64,000 nt of DNA from Planctomycetota bacterium (GTDB lineage: Bacteria; Planctomycetota; UBA1135; UBA2386). Location: NCBI GenBank assembly GCA_020849665.1, contig JADLFX010000059.1, forward strand, positions 1-64,000. The letters are read 5' to 3'. The notes below the pieces were generated by a model. It worked only from the letters and a program-made list of their open reading frames with translations. It was not told where the DNA came from and made no database searches. Each line of letters starts with the position of its first letter. The stretch's first letter is position 1. A program made the position numbers and the translations under genes. Shown one piece after another: positions 1-9,224 of this stretch.

Positions 1-1
1 C

Positions 2-1015
2 GCCGGCACCTCCGTGGTGAAGGACATCGTCCCCGGCGTGGGCGAGGGCAACCCCGGCCCCTTCGCGGTCGTGAACAACCGCCTGTACTTCTTCGCCACC
101 GACCCGGCCACCGGTACCGAGCTCTGGGTCTCGGACGGCACCAACGCCGGCACGGTGCTGTTGAAGGACATCAACCCGGGCGCGGGCAGCTCGGTCTCCA
201 ACAACCCGTTCGCCGCCAACCTGCTGGTCTCCGGCAACCGGATGTTCTTCCCGGCCACCGACGGCACCACGGGCATCGAGCCGTGGACCTCGGACGGGAC
301 GACCCCCGGCACGGTCCTGGCCAAGGACGTCAACCCGGGCGCCGGGAACGGCATGGCCTCGCTGACCGCGATCGCCTACCCGGTGGGCGTGGGCGGCAAG
401 GCCGCGTTCGCCGGTGACGACGGCGTGAACGGCAGCGAGCCGTGGATCAGCAACGGCACGGCCGCCGGCACGACCATGATCGCCAACCTGTTCCCGGGCT
501 CGACCGGCTCGTCCCCGGGCCAGTTCCTCACCAACAACGCGGCCTCGTCGATCCTCTTCCCGGCCACCGACAACGTGGTCGGGCGCGAACTCTTCGCGAT
601 GGCTGCGGTGAACGTGGGCGCCGCGCTCCTCGACCCGTACGGCGTCGGCTGCCCGGGCACCGGCGGCAAGATCCCGCAGATCTCCGCGGGCGCGCCCGTG
701 ATCGGCAACGCCGGCTTCAGCGTGGACGTGAGCAACGCCTACGGTCCCAGCGCCAGCGCGCTGATCCTCGGCGTGGCTCCCGCCGCGGTGCCGTTCGGTC
801 CGTGCACGATCTACGTGGACCTCTCGCTGCCCAACCTGGTCCTCTCGAGCACGACCAACGCGGCCGGCAACGGCTCGTTCAGCCTGCCGCTGCCTGCGGT
901 GAGCTCGTACGTCGGGATCAGCCTCTACTTCCAGTACCTGGTGATCGACCCTGCCGGGTCGTTCCTGGGCGCGGCCACCCTCACCGGCGGCCTGCGCGCC
1001 CAGCTGGGCGACTGA
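2..1015 (+). CDS. Secreted ELWxxDGT-repeat protein, 5' end missing
   Basis: The reading frame is open from the left edge, so the true start and signal peptide lie outside the window; a GTG at position 14 is only an internal codon. The visible part has about three and a half copies of a 40-50 residue repeat ending in ELWVSDGTNAGT, EPWTSDGTTPGT or EPWISNGTAAGT, followed by KD(I/V)NPGAG. This matches the ELWxxDGT repeat family of bacterial surface proteins. The last ~125 residues form a separate module starting near GVGCPGTGG, with one later cysteine and a final strand ending in GGLRAQLGD. The same module ends two other secreted proteins here (11273-12370 and 12497-13468). The exact role is unknown; an extracellular beta-rich protein is the safe call. 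Confidence 0.85.
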   Translation, partial: AGTSVVKDIVPGVGEGNPGPFAVVNNRLYFFATDPATGTELWVSDGTNAGTVLLKDINPGAGSSVSNNPFAANLLVSGNRMFFPATDGTTGIEPWTSDGTTPGTVLAKDVNPGAGNGMASLTAIAYPVGVGGKAAFAGDDGVNGSEPWISNGTAAGTTMIANLFPGSTGSSPGQFLTNNAASSILFPATDNVVGRELFAMAAVNVGAALLDPYGVGCPGTGGKIPQISAGAPVIGNAGFSVDVSNAYGPSASALILGVAPAAVPFGPCTIYVDLSLPNLVLSSTTNAAGNGSFSLPLPAVSSYVGISLYFQYLVIDPAGSFLGAATLTGGLRAQLGD

Positions 1016-1089
1016 GCCGAGCGCGCCCCTGCGCGGCCGCCGGAGGAGGCAGCCCCTCCGGCGCCGCGCAGCGGCAGCACCGGGTCGAC

Positions 1090-1130
1090 CCGCGGGCGGG
1101 CCTTGCCACCACGGCGGGGTCCGCCCGCGG
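1090..1130 (+). terminator. Possible terminator hairpin
   Basis: A perfect 10-bp inverted repeat (CCGCGGGCGG at 1090-1099, CCGCCCGCGG at 1121-1130) with a 21-base loop lies 75 bases after the stop of the ELWxxDGT gene. It is followed by TCGTTT, a weak T-tract. The long loop makes this a low-certainty call. Confidence 0.35.
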
Positions 1131-1180
1131 TCGTTTGCGAGCCTCGGGAACCGATCGCGGCCGAGCCGGTCAGCGCGCCC

Positions 1181-1186
1181 GATACT
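1181..1186 (+). promoter_or_regulatory. Possible -10 element
   Basis: GATACT is one of the few AT-richer hexamers in this 190-base gap and lies 19 bases before the ATG at 1206. There is no recognisable -35 box, so this is only a weak suggestion. Confidence 0.2.
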
Positions 1187-1205
1187 GTCCACGCGAAGGT
1201 TCCGG

Positions 1206-1775
1206 ATGCTCCGCACACTGCTCCTCGGCCCGCTCCTCCTGCCGCTCGTCCCACCGCCATCCCTGGACGTGATCCCGCCCGGCTACCGGAGCGTCCGCTC
1301 CGAGCTGGTGCTGGAGGTCCCCCCCGCCCTCGCCCACTGGCGCTTCGTGGCTTCGCCCCAGCCGGGATTCGGCGCCGCGGCCGCGCTCGCGGGCCAGCCG
1401 GTCCGCATCTCCGCGAAGTACGGGACCCGCCTCTACGCCCTGCCGGCCGGGGCGGCGCTGCCCACCCGCCACGACGAGACCTGGACCGAGCGCGCCCCCG
1501 TGGCGAAGGCACCCCTGGGGGCCGTGGACGTGGTCCCCCTCGTCAGCGCCGTCGCCCTCGTCCGGACCACCATGCGGGTCGTCGAGGTGACCGCCACCGA
1601 GGTGCGCGTGGAGCTCGTCCGCCTCGAGCACCTGGACGCCGCGGGGCACCGGATCGACCCGCGGACGCGACCCCTGCTCCTCTCCGGCATCGCGCTGCTG
1701 GGCCTGGGCGGACTCGGCCTCGTGGTGTGGCGACGGCGCGCGCGCCGGTCCCGGATCCCCGCGGAGGGAGCGTGA
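1206..1775 (+). CDS. Hypothetical membrane-anchored envelope protein
   Basis: A 189-residue protein that I do not recognise. It has a short hydrophobic N-terminus compatible with a signal peptide (MLRTLLLGPLLLPLVPPP). A soluble region rich in beta-type sequence spans roughly residues 20-155. A single transmembrane helix follows at about 160-177 (LLSGIALLGLGGLGLVVW) and the protein ends in an arginine-rich tail, predicting type I topology with the domain outside the cytoplasm. GAAGG sits upstream of the ATG. The stop overlaps the GTG start of the next gene (GTGA), so the two are probably translationally coupled. Confidence 0.6.
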   Translation: MLRTLLLGPLLLPLVPPPSLDVIPPGYRSVRSELVLEVPPALAHWRFVASPQPGFGAAAALAGQPVRISAKYGTRLYALPAGAALPTRHDETWTERAPVAKAPLGAVDVVPLVSAVALVRTTMRVVEVTATEVRVELVRLEHLDAAGHRIDPRTRPLLLSGIALLGLGGLGLVVWRRRARRSRIPAEGA

Positions 1776-2098
1776 ACCCGTCCGCCGCCTACCTGCTCTG
1801 GCTCGGGCTCACCCTCGCGGTGGAAGCGACGATCGTCGCCGCACTGGCACCCCGCGGTGCACGCCGCGCGACGCTGGCCGTCGCACTCGGCGCCAACCTC
1901 TGCACGCATCCCCTCGCGACGCTCGCCGCGGAGTACGCCCTCCTCCCCTGGCTGGCGCTCGAGCTCCTGGTGGCCGCCGCGGAGGCGGCCGCCCTGGCGC
2001 ATCTCGCCGGACTCCGGCCGGCACAGGCCGTACTCGCCGCCGCAGGCGCGAACCTCGCCACGGCACTGCTCGCCCTGGGTCTCAGCGCCCTCGGCTGA
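1772..2098 (+). CDS. Small hydrophobic membrane protein
   Basis: A 108-residue protein starting at a GTG that overlaps the previous stop codon by four bases; GGAGGGAGC lies just upstream as a ribosome binding site. It is almost entirely hydrophobic, with about three predicted transmembrane helices (near residues 4-23, 30-50 and 55-105, the last possibly two). It has no motif I recognise. It ends 12 bases from the convergent stop of the Bat operon. The coupling suggests it works with the preceding envelope protein. Confidence 0.6.
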   Translation: MNPSAAYLLWLGLTLAVEATIVAALAPRGARRATLAVALGANLCTHPLATLAAEYALLPWLALELLVAAAEAAALAHLAGLRPAQAVLAAAGANLATALLALGLSALG

Positions 2099-2110
2099 GC
2101 GTCCCCCCGT

Positions 2111-4585
2111 TCAACGCACCACGCCCACCGTGCCGCGCGGCAGGTAGCCACGCCGCCCGCGCACGCGCACCTCGGTCCAACTCGGCCCCTCGCCCAACAC
2201 GTCCACCTCCGCGCCCGCACGCAGGGTGAGCAGCGCCGGCAGGCCGGCGCGCGGCTCGGCCGCCAGCTCGCTGCGGTCGCGCAGCACGATCCCCCTGGGC
2301 GGCCGCGCCGGCGCGAACCAGAGCACCTCGAGGGCGAGCAGGAGCGCGGGCACGAGGATCGCAAGTCCGAGGAAGCGGGCCGCCGTGCGCCGCCAGCCCA
2401 GGAGCAGGAGCAGCGCCGCCCAGAGGTTCGCCAGGACGGCGAGCGCCACGGTCTCCAGCGGCGTGAACGACTCCCGCGCGCGCGCCAGGCCGGCGAAGAA
2501 GGGCCCGCCCTCGTCGCCGGGCAGCTCCAACCGGCCGCGCACCAGCGCGAGGTTGGCCTGCAGCTCCGGGTCGCGTGGCATCCCCAGGCGGGCCTGCTCG
2601 TACGCCAGCAACGCCTCGGCGTGGCGGCCCTGGCGATAGAGCGCGTTGCCCAGGTTGTAGAGGACGCGCCGGTCGGGATCCGGCCGCTCGGCGGCGGCGG
2701 CGAACGCCTCGGCCGCGGCGGCGTGCTCGCCGCGCCGGTAGAGCTCCTGGGCGCGGACCGGATCCTGCGCACCCGCGGCACCAGCGGTGAGCAGGCCCAC
2801 CAACCAGAGCAAGGCCAGGCGCCGCAGCGCCACTCCCTCGAGGCGGCGCACCAGGGCCGCGAACGGCGCCGCGGCGACCTCGCCCCCGCCGCCATAGCGG
2901 GCCGCGACGCCGCTCTCGAGCGCGGAGCGGATCTCGTCCGCGAGGCCGGGCTCGACCCCACACCGCGCCAGGCGCTCGAGCAGGTCGGGTCCGACCAGCG
3001 CCGCGGGCGGACACCCGAGCCGGTCCGAGAGGTAGCCGGCGAGCGCCTGGTCCGGGGCCATCCCGGCGCGCAGCGCGTCGGCGAACGACTGCGCCGCGCG
3101 GCGTGCCCGCGCGCCGGCCACGTCGGCCCGCACCCGCCGCCGCCAGCCGAGGAAACCCGCGAGGCCGAGCGCGGCAAGCCAGGGCGCCAGCACCGCGACG
3201 CCGCGCACCCAGGGTCCAGGCCAGGGCGCCACCACCACGGGCGCGCCGCGGTCCAAGGGGATCAGGTCGAACACGTCGTCCCGGCCGGGCACCACGGTGT
3301 CGGTGACCAGGGGTCGCAGCCCCTCTCCGGCCGGCAGCGGCTGCACCTCCAGCGGCAGCGCCCGCGTGGCCACCTCGACGTAGCGCTCGCGCCCTGGCGT
3401 CGTGTCGAAGTAGTTCCAATGCACCGGAGGCACCTCGCGCACCGTCGCGGTGGTGGGCGTGAGGTCGTACACCGCCTCCACCTTGTCCGACCCGCGCGCC
3501 TCGGTGCGCCCGAGCAGGTGGAGACCGCCTCCGGGCTGGTACTCCGGCAGCCCAAGGAACTCGAGGTTGCCGGTACCCGCGATCGTGACCCGCAGCTTCA
3601 CGCTGTTGCCGACCCGCACCGCCGGGCGGTCCAGGGCCGCGTCGATCGTGAAGCGCCCGACCGCGCCGGAGAACGCCCGCGGCCGGCCGGCATCGGGCAG
3701 GGGCAGGACCTCCACCTCCACCGGCTCGCCGTACGCGAAGTACTCCTCCTTGCGCGGCAGCGGGCGGCCGCCGAAGCGCGCGGTGAAGTCGTCGCGATCG
3801 GTGGCGCTCTCGACGCGGTAGCGCAGCAGCGGCGCCTCGAGGCGCAGGCGCCCCGGCGCGGTGGGCAGGAAGGCGCGCCGCAGCACGAAGCGCGAGTAGC
3901 GCCGGCCCTGGCGCTCGACCATCTCCGGGGCGAGCGCCGCGGCCAGGCCACCGTTGGCGACCACGTAGAGGCCTTGCTCGCCCTGCGCGAAGGGCACCTC
4001 GACCGGGGTGGTGTCGGGCAGCGTGCCGAGCCAGCCGGCCTGGAGCTCCAGATCGACGTACTCCTGGCCGCGCGCGGTGCGCAGCACGAGGGGCGTGAGC
4101 GCCGCGTCCACGCCGAAGTCCACGTCCACCCGCAGCGGCTCGCCGACGTACACACGCGCCGCCAGCGGCCGCACCTGCACGAACGCTCGCTCCGCGCCGC
4201 GCAGGTCCTTGACGCACTCGAAGGTGAACTCCTGGGTCCGCTCCACCCGCCCCGCGGCGAGCGGCCACTCGATCGGCGGCACGGTGAAGCGCCCCTCGCG
4301 CCACGGCGTGATCGTGAGCACGTAGCGCACCTCCACCCGCATCGTGCGCCGCACGCCGTCGTAGGTCATCTGCTGGAACGAGCTCGGCGCCGAGAGCTCC
4401 ACGCCGGCTCCGTCCACGACCGGGGCGCGGGGCGCCGGCAGCTCGGCCCGGCCCTCGGCGATCAGCGTGATCTGCGTGGCCTGACCCAGACGCACCAGCG
4501 CCGGCATCGGGCCCTCGGCGCGGATCCGCTCGCCCTGCGGCGCCAGGGTCGCGAGGAGCACGGCCAGGAACCCGGCGGCGCTCAC
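2111..4585 (-). CDS. batD: BatD-like protein fused to a BatE-like TPR/SH3 region
   Basis: An 824-residue envelope protein, last gene of the Bat operon. It starts with a signal peptide and a long beta-sandwich region (about 20-455) typical of BatD. A transmembrane helix lies near 465-485 and a cytoplasmic stretch follows. At about 600-617 there is a second hydrophobic segment ending AGAAGAQ that looks like a relic signal peptide. After it come TPR repeats (YRRGEHAAAAEAF, LYNLGNALYRQGRHAEALLAYEQA), two more helices and an SH3-like end (GPSWTEVRVRGRRGYLP). This is the usual layout of BatE, so the gene appears to be a BatD-BatE fusion. A GTG just before the internal signal-like segment could also start BatE alone. 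Its start overlaps the BatC-like stop by four bases. Bat proteins are linked to envelope stress and oxygen tolerance, but their mechanism is poorly defined. Confidence 0.85.
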   Translation of the reverse strand: MSAAGFLAVLLATLAPQGERIRAEGPMPALVRLGQATQITLIAEGRAELPAPRAPVVDGAGVELSAPSSFQQMTYDGVRRTMRVEVRYVLTITPWREGRFTVPPIEWPLAAGRVERTQEFTFECVKDLRGAERAFVQVRPLAARVYVGEPLRVDVDFGVDAALTPLVLRTARGQEYVDLELQAGWLGTLPDTTPVEVPFAQGEQGLYVVANGGLAAALAPEMVERQGRRYSRFVLRRAFLPTAPGRLRLEAPLLRYRVESATDRDDFTARFGGRPLPRKEEYFAYGEPVEVEVLPLPDAGRPRAFSGAVGRFTIDAALDRPAVRVGNSVKLRVTIAGTGNLEFLGLPEYQPGGGLHLLGRTEARGSDKVEAVYDLTPTTATVREVPPVHWNYFDTTPGRERYVEVATRALPLEVQPLPAGEGLRPLVTDTVVPGRDDVFDLIPLDRGAPVVVAPWPGPWVRGVAVLAPWLAALGLAGFLGWRRRVRADVAGARARRAAQSFADALRAGMAPDQALAGYLSDRLGCPPAALVGPDLLERLARCGVEPGLADEIRSALESGVAARYGGGGEVAAAPFAALVRRLEGVALRRLALLWLVGLLTAGAAGAQDPVRAQELYRRGEHAAAAEAFAAAAERPDPDRRVLYNLGNALYRQGRHAEALLAYEQARLGMPRDPELQANLALVRGRLELPGDEGGPFFAGLARARESFTPLETVALAVLANLWAALLLLLGWRRTAARFLGLAILVPALLLALEVLWFAPARPPRGIVLRDRSELAAEPRAGLPALLTLRAGAEVDVLGEGPSWTEVRVRGRRGYLPRGTVGVVR

Positions 4586-5430
4586 CAGTCCTTCTCCACG
4601 GCCGGACGCCCGGCGCGCTGCTGGGCGCGCAGCTGCGCCTTCGCCTTGTCGAGCTGCTCCAGGAGGTCCTCCAGGCGCCTGCGTTCCTCGGGCGTGAACT
4701 CGCGCGCCCGCGCGTTGCGTCCCGGCGCCTCGCGCTGGGTCTGGTCGTCACCGGGCGGCGGCTCCTGGGTCTGTGGCTGCCCCTTCGGGTCCATGGGCCG
4801 CTCCTGGTCCGGGGGCCTGGCCTCCTCGCCGGGCTGGTCGCGCTGGGAGTCCTGCGACTCGGGCCGGGACTCGGCGGGGTCGCGTTCGTGGCCCGGATCC
4901 GGATCGGGGCGCGGCTGCGAACCCGGCCGGCTCTCCGATCCCGACTCCGGCCGGCTCTCCGGCCGGGACTCGGGCCGGCTCTCCGCGGACCTGCGCAGCG
5001 CATCGGCCAGCCGCAAGGCGCGCTCGTAGTTGCGCGCGAGCGCCGGTCCCGCGTCCGGCTGCAGCGCGCCGCGGCGGAAGTGCTGCACCGCATGCTCGGC
5101 CTGGGCCAGAGCCCCGGCCGGATCCTGCTCGCGCAGCGCGATGGCCGCGTCGTGACGCAGCGCTCCCAGGATCCCGCTGCGCAGTGCGTCGAAGCGGCCG
5201 TTGGACCAGGTCGCGGCCTTCTCGGCCGCGCTCTCCGCCTCGTCCTTCAGCCCGGCCCGCCAGGCGGCCAGGGCCAGGTTGTAGGCGAGCTCGGCGTCGC
5301 GCGCACCGCCGGCCAGCCGGGCCCGGAACACGGCCGCGGCTTCGGCGTGCCGGCCGGCACGCAGCAGGGCGAGGCCGTCGTCGTCGCCGCCGGGCTGCGC
5401 CAGCAACGCCACCAGGAGGAGGTTCCTCAT
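4582..5430 (-). CDS. batC: BatC-like TPR protein with low-complexity tail
   Basis: A 282-residue protein beginning with a short signal-like segment (MRNLLLVALLAQP). TPR-type helices cover about 15-150 (LLRAGRHAEAAAVFRARL, AYNLALAAWRAGLKDEAE). A charged, disordered region at about 150-230 carries tandem SRPE(S) units, encoded by a short GC-rich direct repeat near 4930-4990. The end is a coiled-coil-like helix (RRRLEDLLEQLDKAKAQLRAQQ). Position and architecture match BatC, the TPR partner of the BatA/BatB von Willebrand proteins. It overlaps both neighbours by four bases. The low-complexity linker is probably variable and not catalytic. Confidence 0.75.
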   Translation of the reverse strand: MRNLLLVALLAQPGGDDDGLALLRAGRHAEAAAVFRARLAGGARDAELAYNLALAAWRAGLKDEAESAAEKAATWSNGRFDALRSGILGALRHDAAIALREQDPAGALAQAEHAVQHFRRGALQPDAGPALARNYERALRLADALRRSAESRPESRPESRPESGSESRPGSQPRPDPDPGHERDPAESRPESQDSQRDQPGEEARPPDQERPMDPKGQPQTQEPPPGDDQTQREAPGRNARAREFTPEERRRLEDLLEQLDKAKAQLRAQQRAGRPAVEKDW

Positions 5431-6413
5431 CCGCTCCTCCCTCCCGAGCGCCAGAGTTCGGCCAGGAGCACGAGCAACGCCGGGAGCAGGAGCCACTGGA
5501 AGCGCGAGCGGCGCTGGCGCTCGCTCCCGGCCTCGTAGGCGCGCCGCGCCAACGGATCGAGCCGCTTCTCCTTCAGCTCCAGCAGCGGCAGCGGCACCGT
5601 GTCGGCGCGCAGGAACTCGCCGCCCGTGGCCGACGCGATGGCACGCAGGCCGTCGGCGTCGAGGGTGCTCACCACCTCGTCCCCGCCGCGGGCCGTGAGG
5701 AACGTCTCGCCCTGCGCGCCGCTGAGCGCGATCTTGGCGCCCTGGGTCGAGCCGTAGCCGAGCGCGTGCACGAGGATGGCCCGCTCGCGCAGCTCGCGCG
5801 CCGCCACCAGCCCCGCGCCGGCGAGGTCCTCGCCGTCGGTGAGCAGGAGCACGAACGAGGTCCGTTCCTGGCCCGCCTCCACTGCCGCCGCGGCGGCGCG
5901 CAGCGCGGCGGCCAGGTCCGATCCGCCGCGCCGCGCCGTATCGGTGTCCACCGTGGCCAGGAGCTGGCGGAACGCGTCGAGGTCGTGGGTGCGCGGCACC
6001 ACCAACCGGGCCTCGCCGGCGAAGGCCACCAGCGCGACCCGGTCGCCGGCCACCAGCGTGGGCAGCACGCTGTGGATATCCCGCCTGGCGCGCTGCAGCC
6101 GGTCGGGCTCGACGTCCCGCGCCAGCATCGACCGCGACACGTCGAGGACGAAGACCAGGTCCAGGCCGCGCCGCTCCACCACCACGTCCTCCTCGCCCCA
6201 GCGCGGCTCGATCGCCGCCAGCACCAGGAGGGCCGTGGCCGCGCCCCAGCGCAGCGCCGCGCCCAGCGGATCCGCCGCGGCGCCGGCCACGGCTGCGCCG
6301 TAGGCCCGGCTGGCGCCCGCGGCCCGGCGCCGCAGGGCCCAGGCGAGCGCGGCCACCGCGGGCACCGCGAACAGGAGCGGCCACAGCTCCGGACGCTGCC
6401 ACTCGATGGCCAT
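5427..6413 (-). CDS. batB: BatB-like von Willebrand factor A membrane protein
   Basis: A 328-residue protein with an N-terminal transmembrane pair (about 10-27 and 55-70), a von Willebrand factor type A domain (about 85-285) and a C-terminal helix before an arginine-containing end. The metal-ion adhesion site is visible as DVSRS at residues 91-95 (DxSxS), followed by MLARD. A later TDGEDLAG supplies the conserved aspartate. Bat proteins of this kind pair with BatA; both domains should face the periplasm. The ATG shares one base with the BatA stop, and its own stop overlaps the BatC-like start (ATGA), so translation is coupled. Confidence 0.9.
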   Translation of the reverse strand: MAIEWQRPELWPLLFAVPAVAALAWALRRRAAGASRAYGAAVAGAAADPLGAALRWGAATALLVLAAIEPRWGEEDVVVERRGLDLVFVLDVSRSMLARDVEPDRLQRARRDIHSVLPTLVAGDRVALVAFAGEARLVVPRTHDLDAFRQLLATVDTDTARRGGSDLAAALRAAAAAVEAGQERTSFVLLLTDGEDLAGAGLVAARELRERAILVHALGYGSTQGAKIALSGAQGETFLTARGGDEVVSTLDADGLRAIASATGGEFLRADTVPLPLLELKEKRLDPLARRAYEAGSERQRRSRFQWLLLPALLVLLAELWRSGGRSG

Positions 6414-7381
6414 CACGGCGCCTCCTTGATCCACAGGCCGCGGAGCAACACGCCCAGCAGGAGGAGCGCGGCGCCGGCGGCCACGGGCAGGACGAAGAGG
6501 TCCGTCGTGCGGTAGCGCGGGTCCTCGAGTTCGACCTTCTCCATCCGATCGATCTCGGCATACACCTGGGCCAGGGTCTCGGCGGTCTCGGCCAGGAAGA
6601 AGGTGCCGCCGGTCGTGGCCGCGATCTCGCGCAGCGCGGTGAAGCGCAGCGGCTCGCCGAACGAGAACGGGTCGCGCGTGCCCTGGCCGATGCCGATCGT
6701 GTGCACTCGCACGCCGTCCTCCTTGGCCAGCCGCGCGGCGTCGTCGTGCGGCACGCCGGCGTTGTTCTCGCCGTCGCTGAGCAGCACCACCACGCGGCTC
6801 TTCGCCGGGGAGGTCTTCAGCAACTTCACCGCAGCGGCCAGCGCGGTGCCGATCGCGGTCTGGTCCTCCTGGCTGCCGCGCCGCACGGTGTCGACCTGGC
6901 GCAGGAACTCGGCGAGCGCCGCCTGATCCAGGGTGAGCGGACAGCGCAGGTCGGCGAAGAGCGCGAAGGTCAGCAGACCGACGCGGTCGTGCATGCGTGC
7001 CGCCGCGAACTCCAGCGCGCGCTCGCGCGCCGCCATCATCCGCGTCACCTTCTGGCTGCGGTCCATGTCGCGGGCCAGCATCGAGCTCGACGTGTCGAGC
7101 ACGAGCAGGATGTCGACGCCTTCGCCGCGCAGCGGCAGGAGCTCGCGGTGCGCGGGCCGGGCCAGCGCCCCCACCAGGGCCAGGAGCCCGAGCGAGTGCA
7201 GGAGGAGGGGCAGATGCACGAGGCGCTGGCGCAACGTGCGCGGCAGCGCGCACAGCGGGGCGAGGGAGGCCGTGGGCAGGGCGGCCCGCGGGCGCCGCAG
7301 GCGCAAGGCCAGCAGCAGCAGCACGGCCGGCGCGAGCGCCAGGAACCATGGATCGAGGAGCGTCAGCCCGTCCCGGCTCAT
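6413..7381 (-). CDS. batA: BatA-like von Willebrand factor A membrane protein
   Basis: A 322-residue protein with N-terminal transmembrane helices near 12-28 and 57-75, a von Willebrand A domain (about 88-285) and a final helix near 297-315. The metal-binding motif is DTSSS at residues 96-100, with SDGENNAG later in the domain. It is the close paralogue and neighbour of BatB. In characterised systems these proteins sit downstream of MoxR and DUF58 and are thought to act in envelope integrity. Start chosen at the ATG overlapping the DUF4381 stop by four bases. Confidence 0.9.
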   Translation of the reverse strand: MSRDGLTLLDPWFLALAPAVLLLLALRLRRPRAALPTASLAPLCALPRTLRQRLVHLPLLLHSLGLLALVGALARPAHRELLPLRGEGVDILLVLDTSSSMLARDMDRSQKVTRMMAARERALEFAAARMHDRVGLLTFALFADLRCPLTLDQAALAEFLRQVDTVRRGSQEDQTAIGTALAAAVKLLKTSPAKSRVVVLLSDGENNAGVPHDDAARLAKEDGVRVHTIGIGQGTRDPFSFGEPLRFTALREIAATTGGTFFLAETAETLAQVYAEIDRMEKVELEDPRYRTTDLFVLPVAAGAALLLLGVLLRGLWIKEAP

Positions 7382-8310
7382 GCGGCCCCCTCATGGACGC
7401 GGTCGGCGCGCGTCGCCTCCACGAACGCCTCGGCCAGGGCGAAGGTGCGCTCGTGCGTGTCCGCACCCGGCAGCAGCCGCGCGAACTTCACGAGATCGCA
7501 TTGCTGCAGGAAGAGGCGCAGCTCGCCCCGCTGGCCCGCCAGGAGCACCGGGCTGCGCTCGGCCTCGGCCAGGAACTCCTCGGTGGTCCGCTCCGGCGCG
7601 CGCAGGCCGAAACGCTGCTCGAGGTAGCCGCGCAGGATGCGCGACACCTCGACGTAGAACGCCTCGACCTCCGCGGGCGTGCGGCGCGGCTGCTGGCGCA
7701 GCCGCGCCAGGGCGCGCAGGGCCGCGAGATGCGGCGCCAGCGGCGTGGCCGCGGGTGGCGCGGGCACCACGACCCGGCGGCGGCGCCACCACCACCAGGC
7801 CGCCGCCGCGAGGGCGGCCGCGCCGGCGGCAGCGCCGATCCAGGGCAGGAGGTCCGTCCGCGGCGGAAACGGCGGGCCGGGGTCCTCCAGCGCCGCATCC
7901 TCGGCCGACACGAGCGAGGTCACGCGCAGCCCGATCGCGGCGCTGCGCGCCTCGCTGCCGTCGCCCGCGCGCACCATGAACGGCGGGATCGTGCGTTCGC
8001 CGGTCGCCAGGGCCCGCAGGCGCAGGACGCTGCGCCGCCACGTCCCACCCTCGGCCCGCCGCGCCGGCCGTGGCTCGACCGTGCCGGCGAAGCCCTCGGG
8101 AATCGCCGGGGCGAACTCGGCCGCGAGTCCGTCGCGCAGGTAGAGGTCGAGCACCAGCGTGAAGGGTGCGAGGAGCGGGACCTCGTCCCGGTCCGCGGCC
8201 GCGCGCAGCTCGAGCGGGGCGGCCGGCGCTCGTGCCGGCGCCGGCTCGGCGCGGGGCGCGTCGTGGCACGCCGCGCACAGCAAGCCGAGCAGCAGGGCGG
8301 CCCGCCTCAT
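7378..8310 (-). CDS. DUF4381-like lipoprotein of the Bat operon
   Basis: A 310-residue protein. I start it at the ATG at 8310, which gives a lipoprotein signal (MRRAALLLGLLCAAC, lipobox CAAC) and a four-base overlap with the DUF58 stop. A periplasmic beta-rich region (about 30-155) is followed by one transmembrane helix (about 168-185, AAAGAAALAAAAWWWW) with a basic flank. A cytoplasmic helical domain follows (AFYVEVSRILRGYLEQRFG, then LLAGQRGELRLFLQQCDLVKFA), characteristic of DUF4381 proteins. These are regularly encoded between DUF58 and BatA. The biochemical role is not known. Confidence 0.8.
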   Translation of the reverse strand: MRRAALLLGLLCAACHDAPRAEPAPARAPAAPLELRAAADRDEVPLLAPFTLVLDLYLRDGLAAEFAPAIPEGFAGTVEPRPARRAEGGTWRRSVLRLRALATGERTIPPFMVRAGDGSEARSAAIGLRVTSLVSAEDAALEDPGPPFPPRTDLLPWIGAAAGAAALAAAAWWWWRRRRVVVPAPPAATPLAPHLAALRALARLRQQPRRTPAEVEAFYVEVSRILRGYLEQRFGLRAPERTTEEFLAEAERSPVLLAGQRGELRLFLQQCDLVKFARLLPGADTHERTFALAEAFVEATRADRVHEGAA

Positions 8311-9224
8311 CGCCGCGCTCCGCGCAGCTCGCGCATCTGGAAGAAGCGCAGGATCGGCTCGGCCACGCCGCGATCGGTGCGCACCTCGATGGCGTCGACG
8401 CCGGCCCGCGCCAGCGTCTCCTGGTGCGCAGCGTCGCGCGCGGCCCACTCCGCCGCATGCGCCGCGCGCACCCGCGCGCTGTCGGTGTCGACCCAGGCGT
8501 ACGCGCCGGTCTCCAGGTCGCGGACCCGCAGCAGTCCGGCGCGCGGCAGCGTCCGGGTGGCGGGGTCCTGGACCCGCACGGCCACCAGGTCGTGGCGGCG
8601 CGCGAGGCGGCGCAGCTCCAGGGCCGGCAGCGGCGTGAGGAAGTCGCTGACCAGGAACACGACGGCCCGCCGCCGCTGCACGCGCGCCGCGAAGCGCAGC
8701 GCGCCCGCGAGGTCGGTCCCCTGCCCCGCCGCCTCCAGGCCGAGCGCCTCGCGCACGATCCGCAGGACGTGGCCGCTGCCCTTCTTGGGCGGGACGTAGC
8801 GCTCGATCCGGTCGCTGAACGCCACCAGCCCGGCCTTGTCGTGGTTGCGGGCCGCGGCCAGGGCCAGGCAGGCGCAGAACTCGGCCGCGGCCTGGCGCAC
8901 CGTGCGCACGCGCGCGCCGCCGTCGCGGCGCACCGTGCCGAAGCGCAGCGAGGCGGAGAGGTCGAGGAGGAAGAGCACCGTGAGCTCGCGCTCCTCCACG
9001 AAGATCTTCACGTGCGGCCGGCCGGTGCGCGCCGTCACGTTCCAGTCCACCGAGCGCGGATCGTCGCCTTCGGCGAACTCACGCACCTCGTCGAACTCCA
9101 TGCCGGTGCCGCGGAACACCGAGAGGTAGCCACCCGCCATCACGTCGGTGACCAGCCGGCTGGTGCGCACCTGGATGCGGCGCACCTGCTGCAGCACTTC
9201 GCGGTCGATCGCGGCGGCGCTCAC
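8307..9224 (-). CDS. DUF58 domain protein
   Basis: A 305-residue protein of the DUF58 family, a von Willebrand-like fold found beside MoxR ATPases. Diagnostic parts are GTGMEFDEVREFAEGDDPRS around residues 40-60, then VDWNVTARTGRPHVKIFVEERE, and LLDLSASLRFG with a DxSxS-like site. The GTG at 9224 overlaps the MoxR stop (GTGA) and no better start is visible. In related systems DUF58 is a client or partner of the MoxR ATPase. Highly confident for family, not for function. Confidence 0.9.
   Translation of the reverse strand: MSAAAIDREVLQQVRRIQVRTSRLVTDVMAGGYLSVFRGTGMEFDEVREFAEGDDPRSVDWNVTARTGRPHVKIFVEERELTVLFLLDLSASLRFGTVRRDGGARVRTVRQAAAEFCACLALAAARNHDKAGLVAFSDRIERYVPPKKGSGHVLRIVREALGLEAAGQGTDLAGALRFAARVQRRRAVVFLVSDFLTPLPALELRRLARRHDLVAVRVQDPATRTLPRAGLLRVRDLETGAYAWVDTDSARVRAAHAAEWAARDAAHQETLARAGVDAIEVRTDRGVAEPILRFFQMRELRGARR

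Noticed and set aside
4930-4990. Short tandem GC-rich repeat that could suggest a CRISPR or minisatellite.
   Set aside because: It encodes the SRPE repeats of the BatC-like protein in frame; no spacers and no Cas genes.
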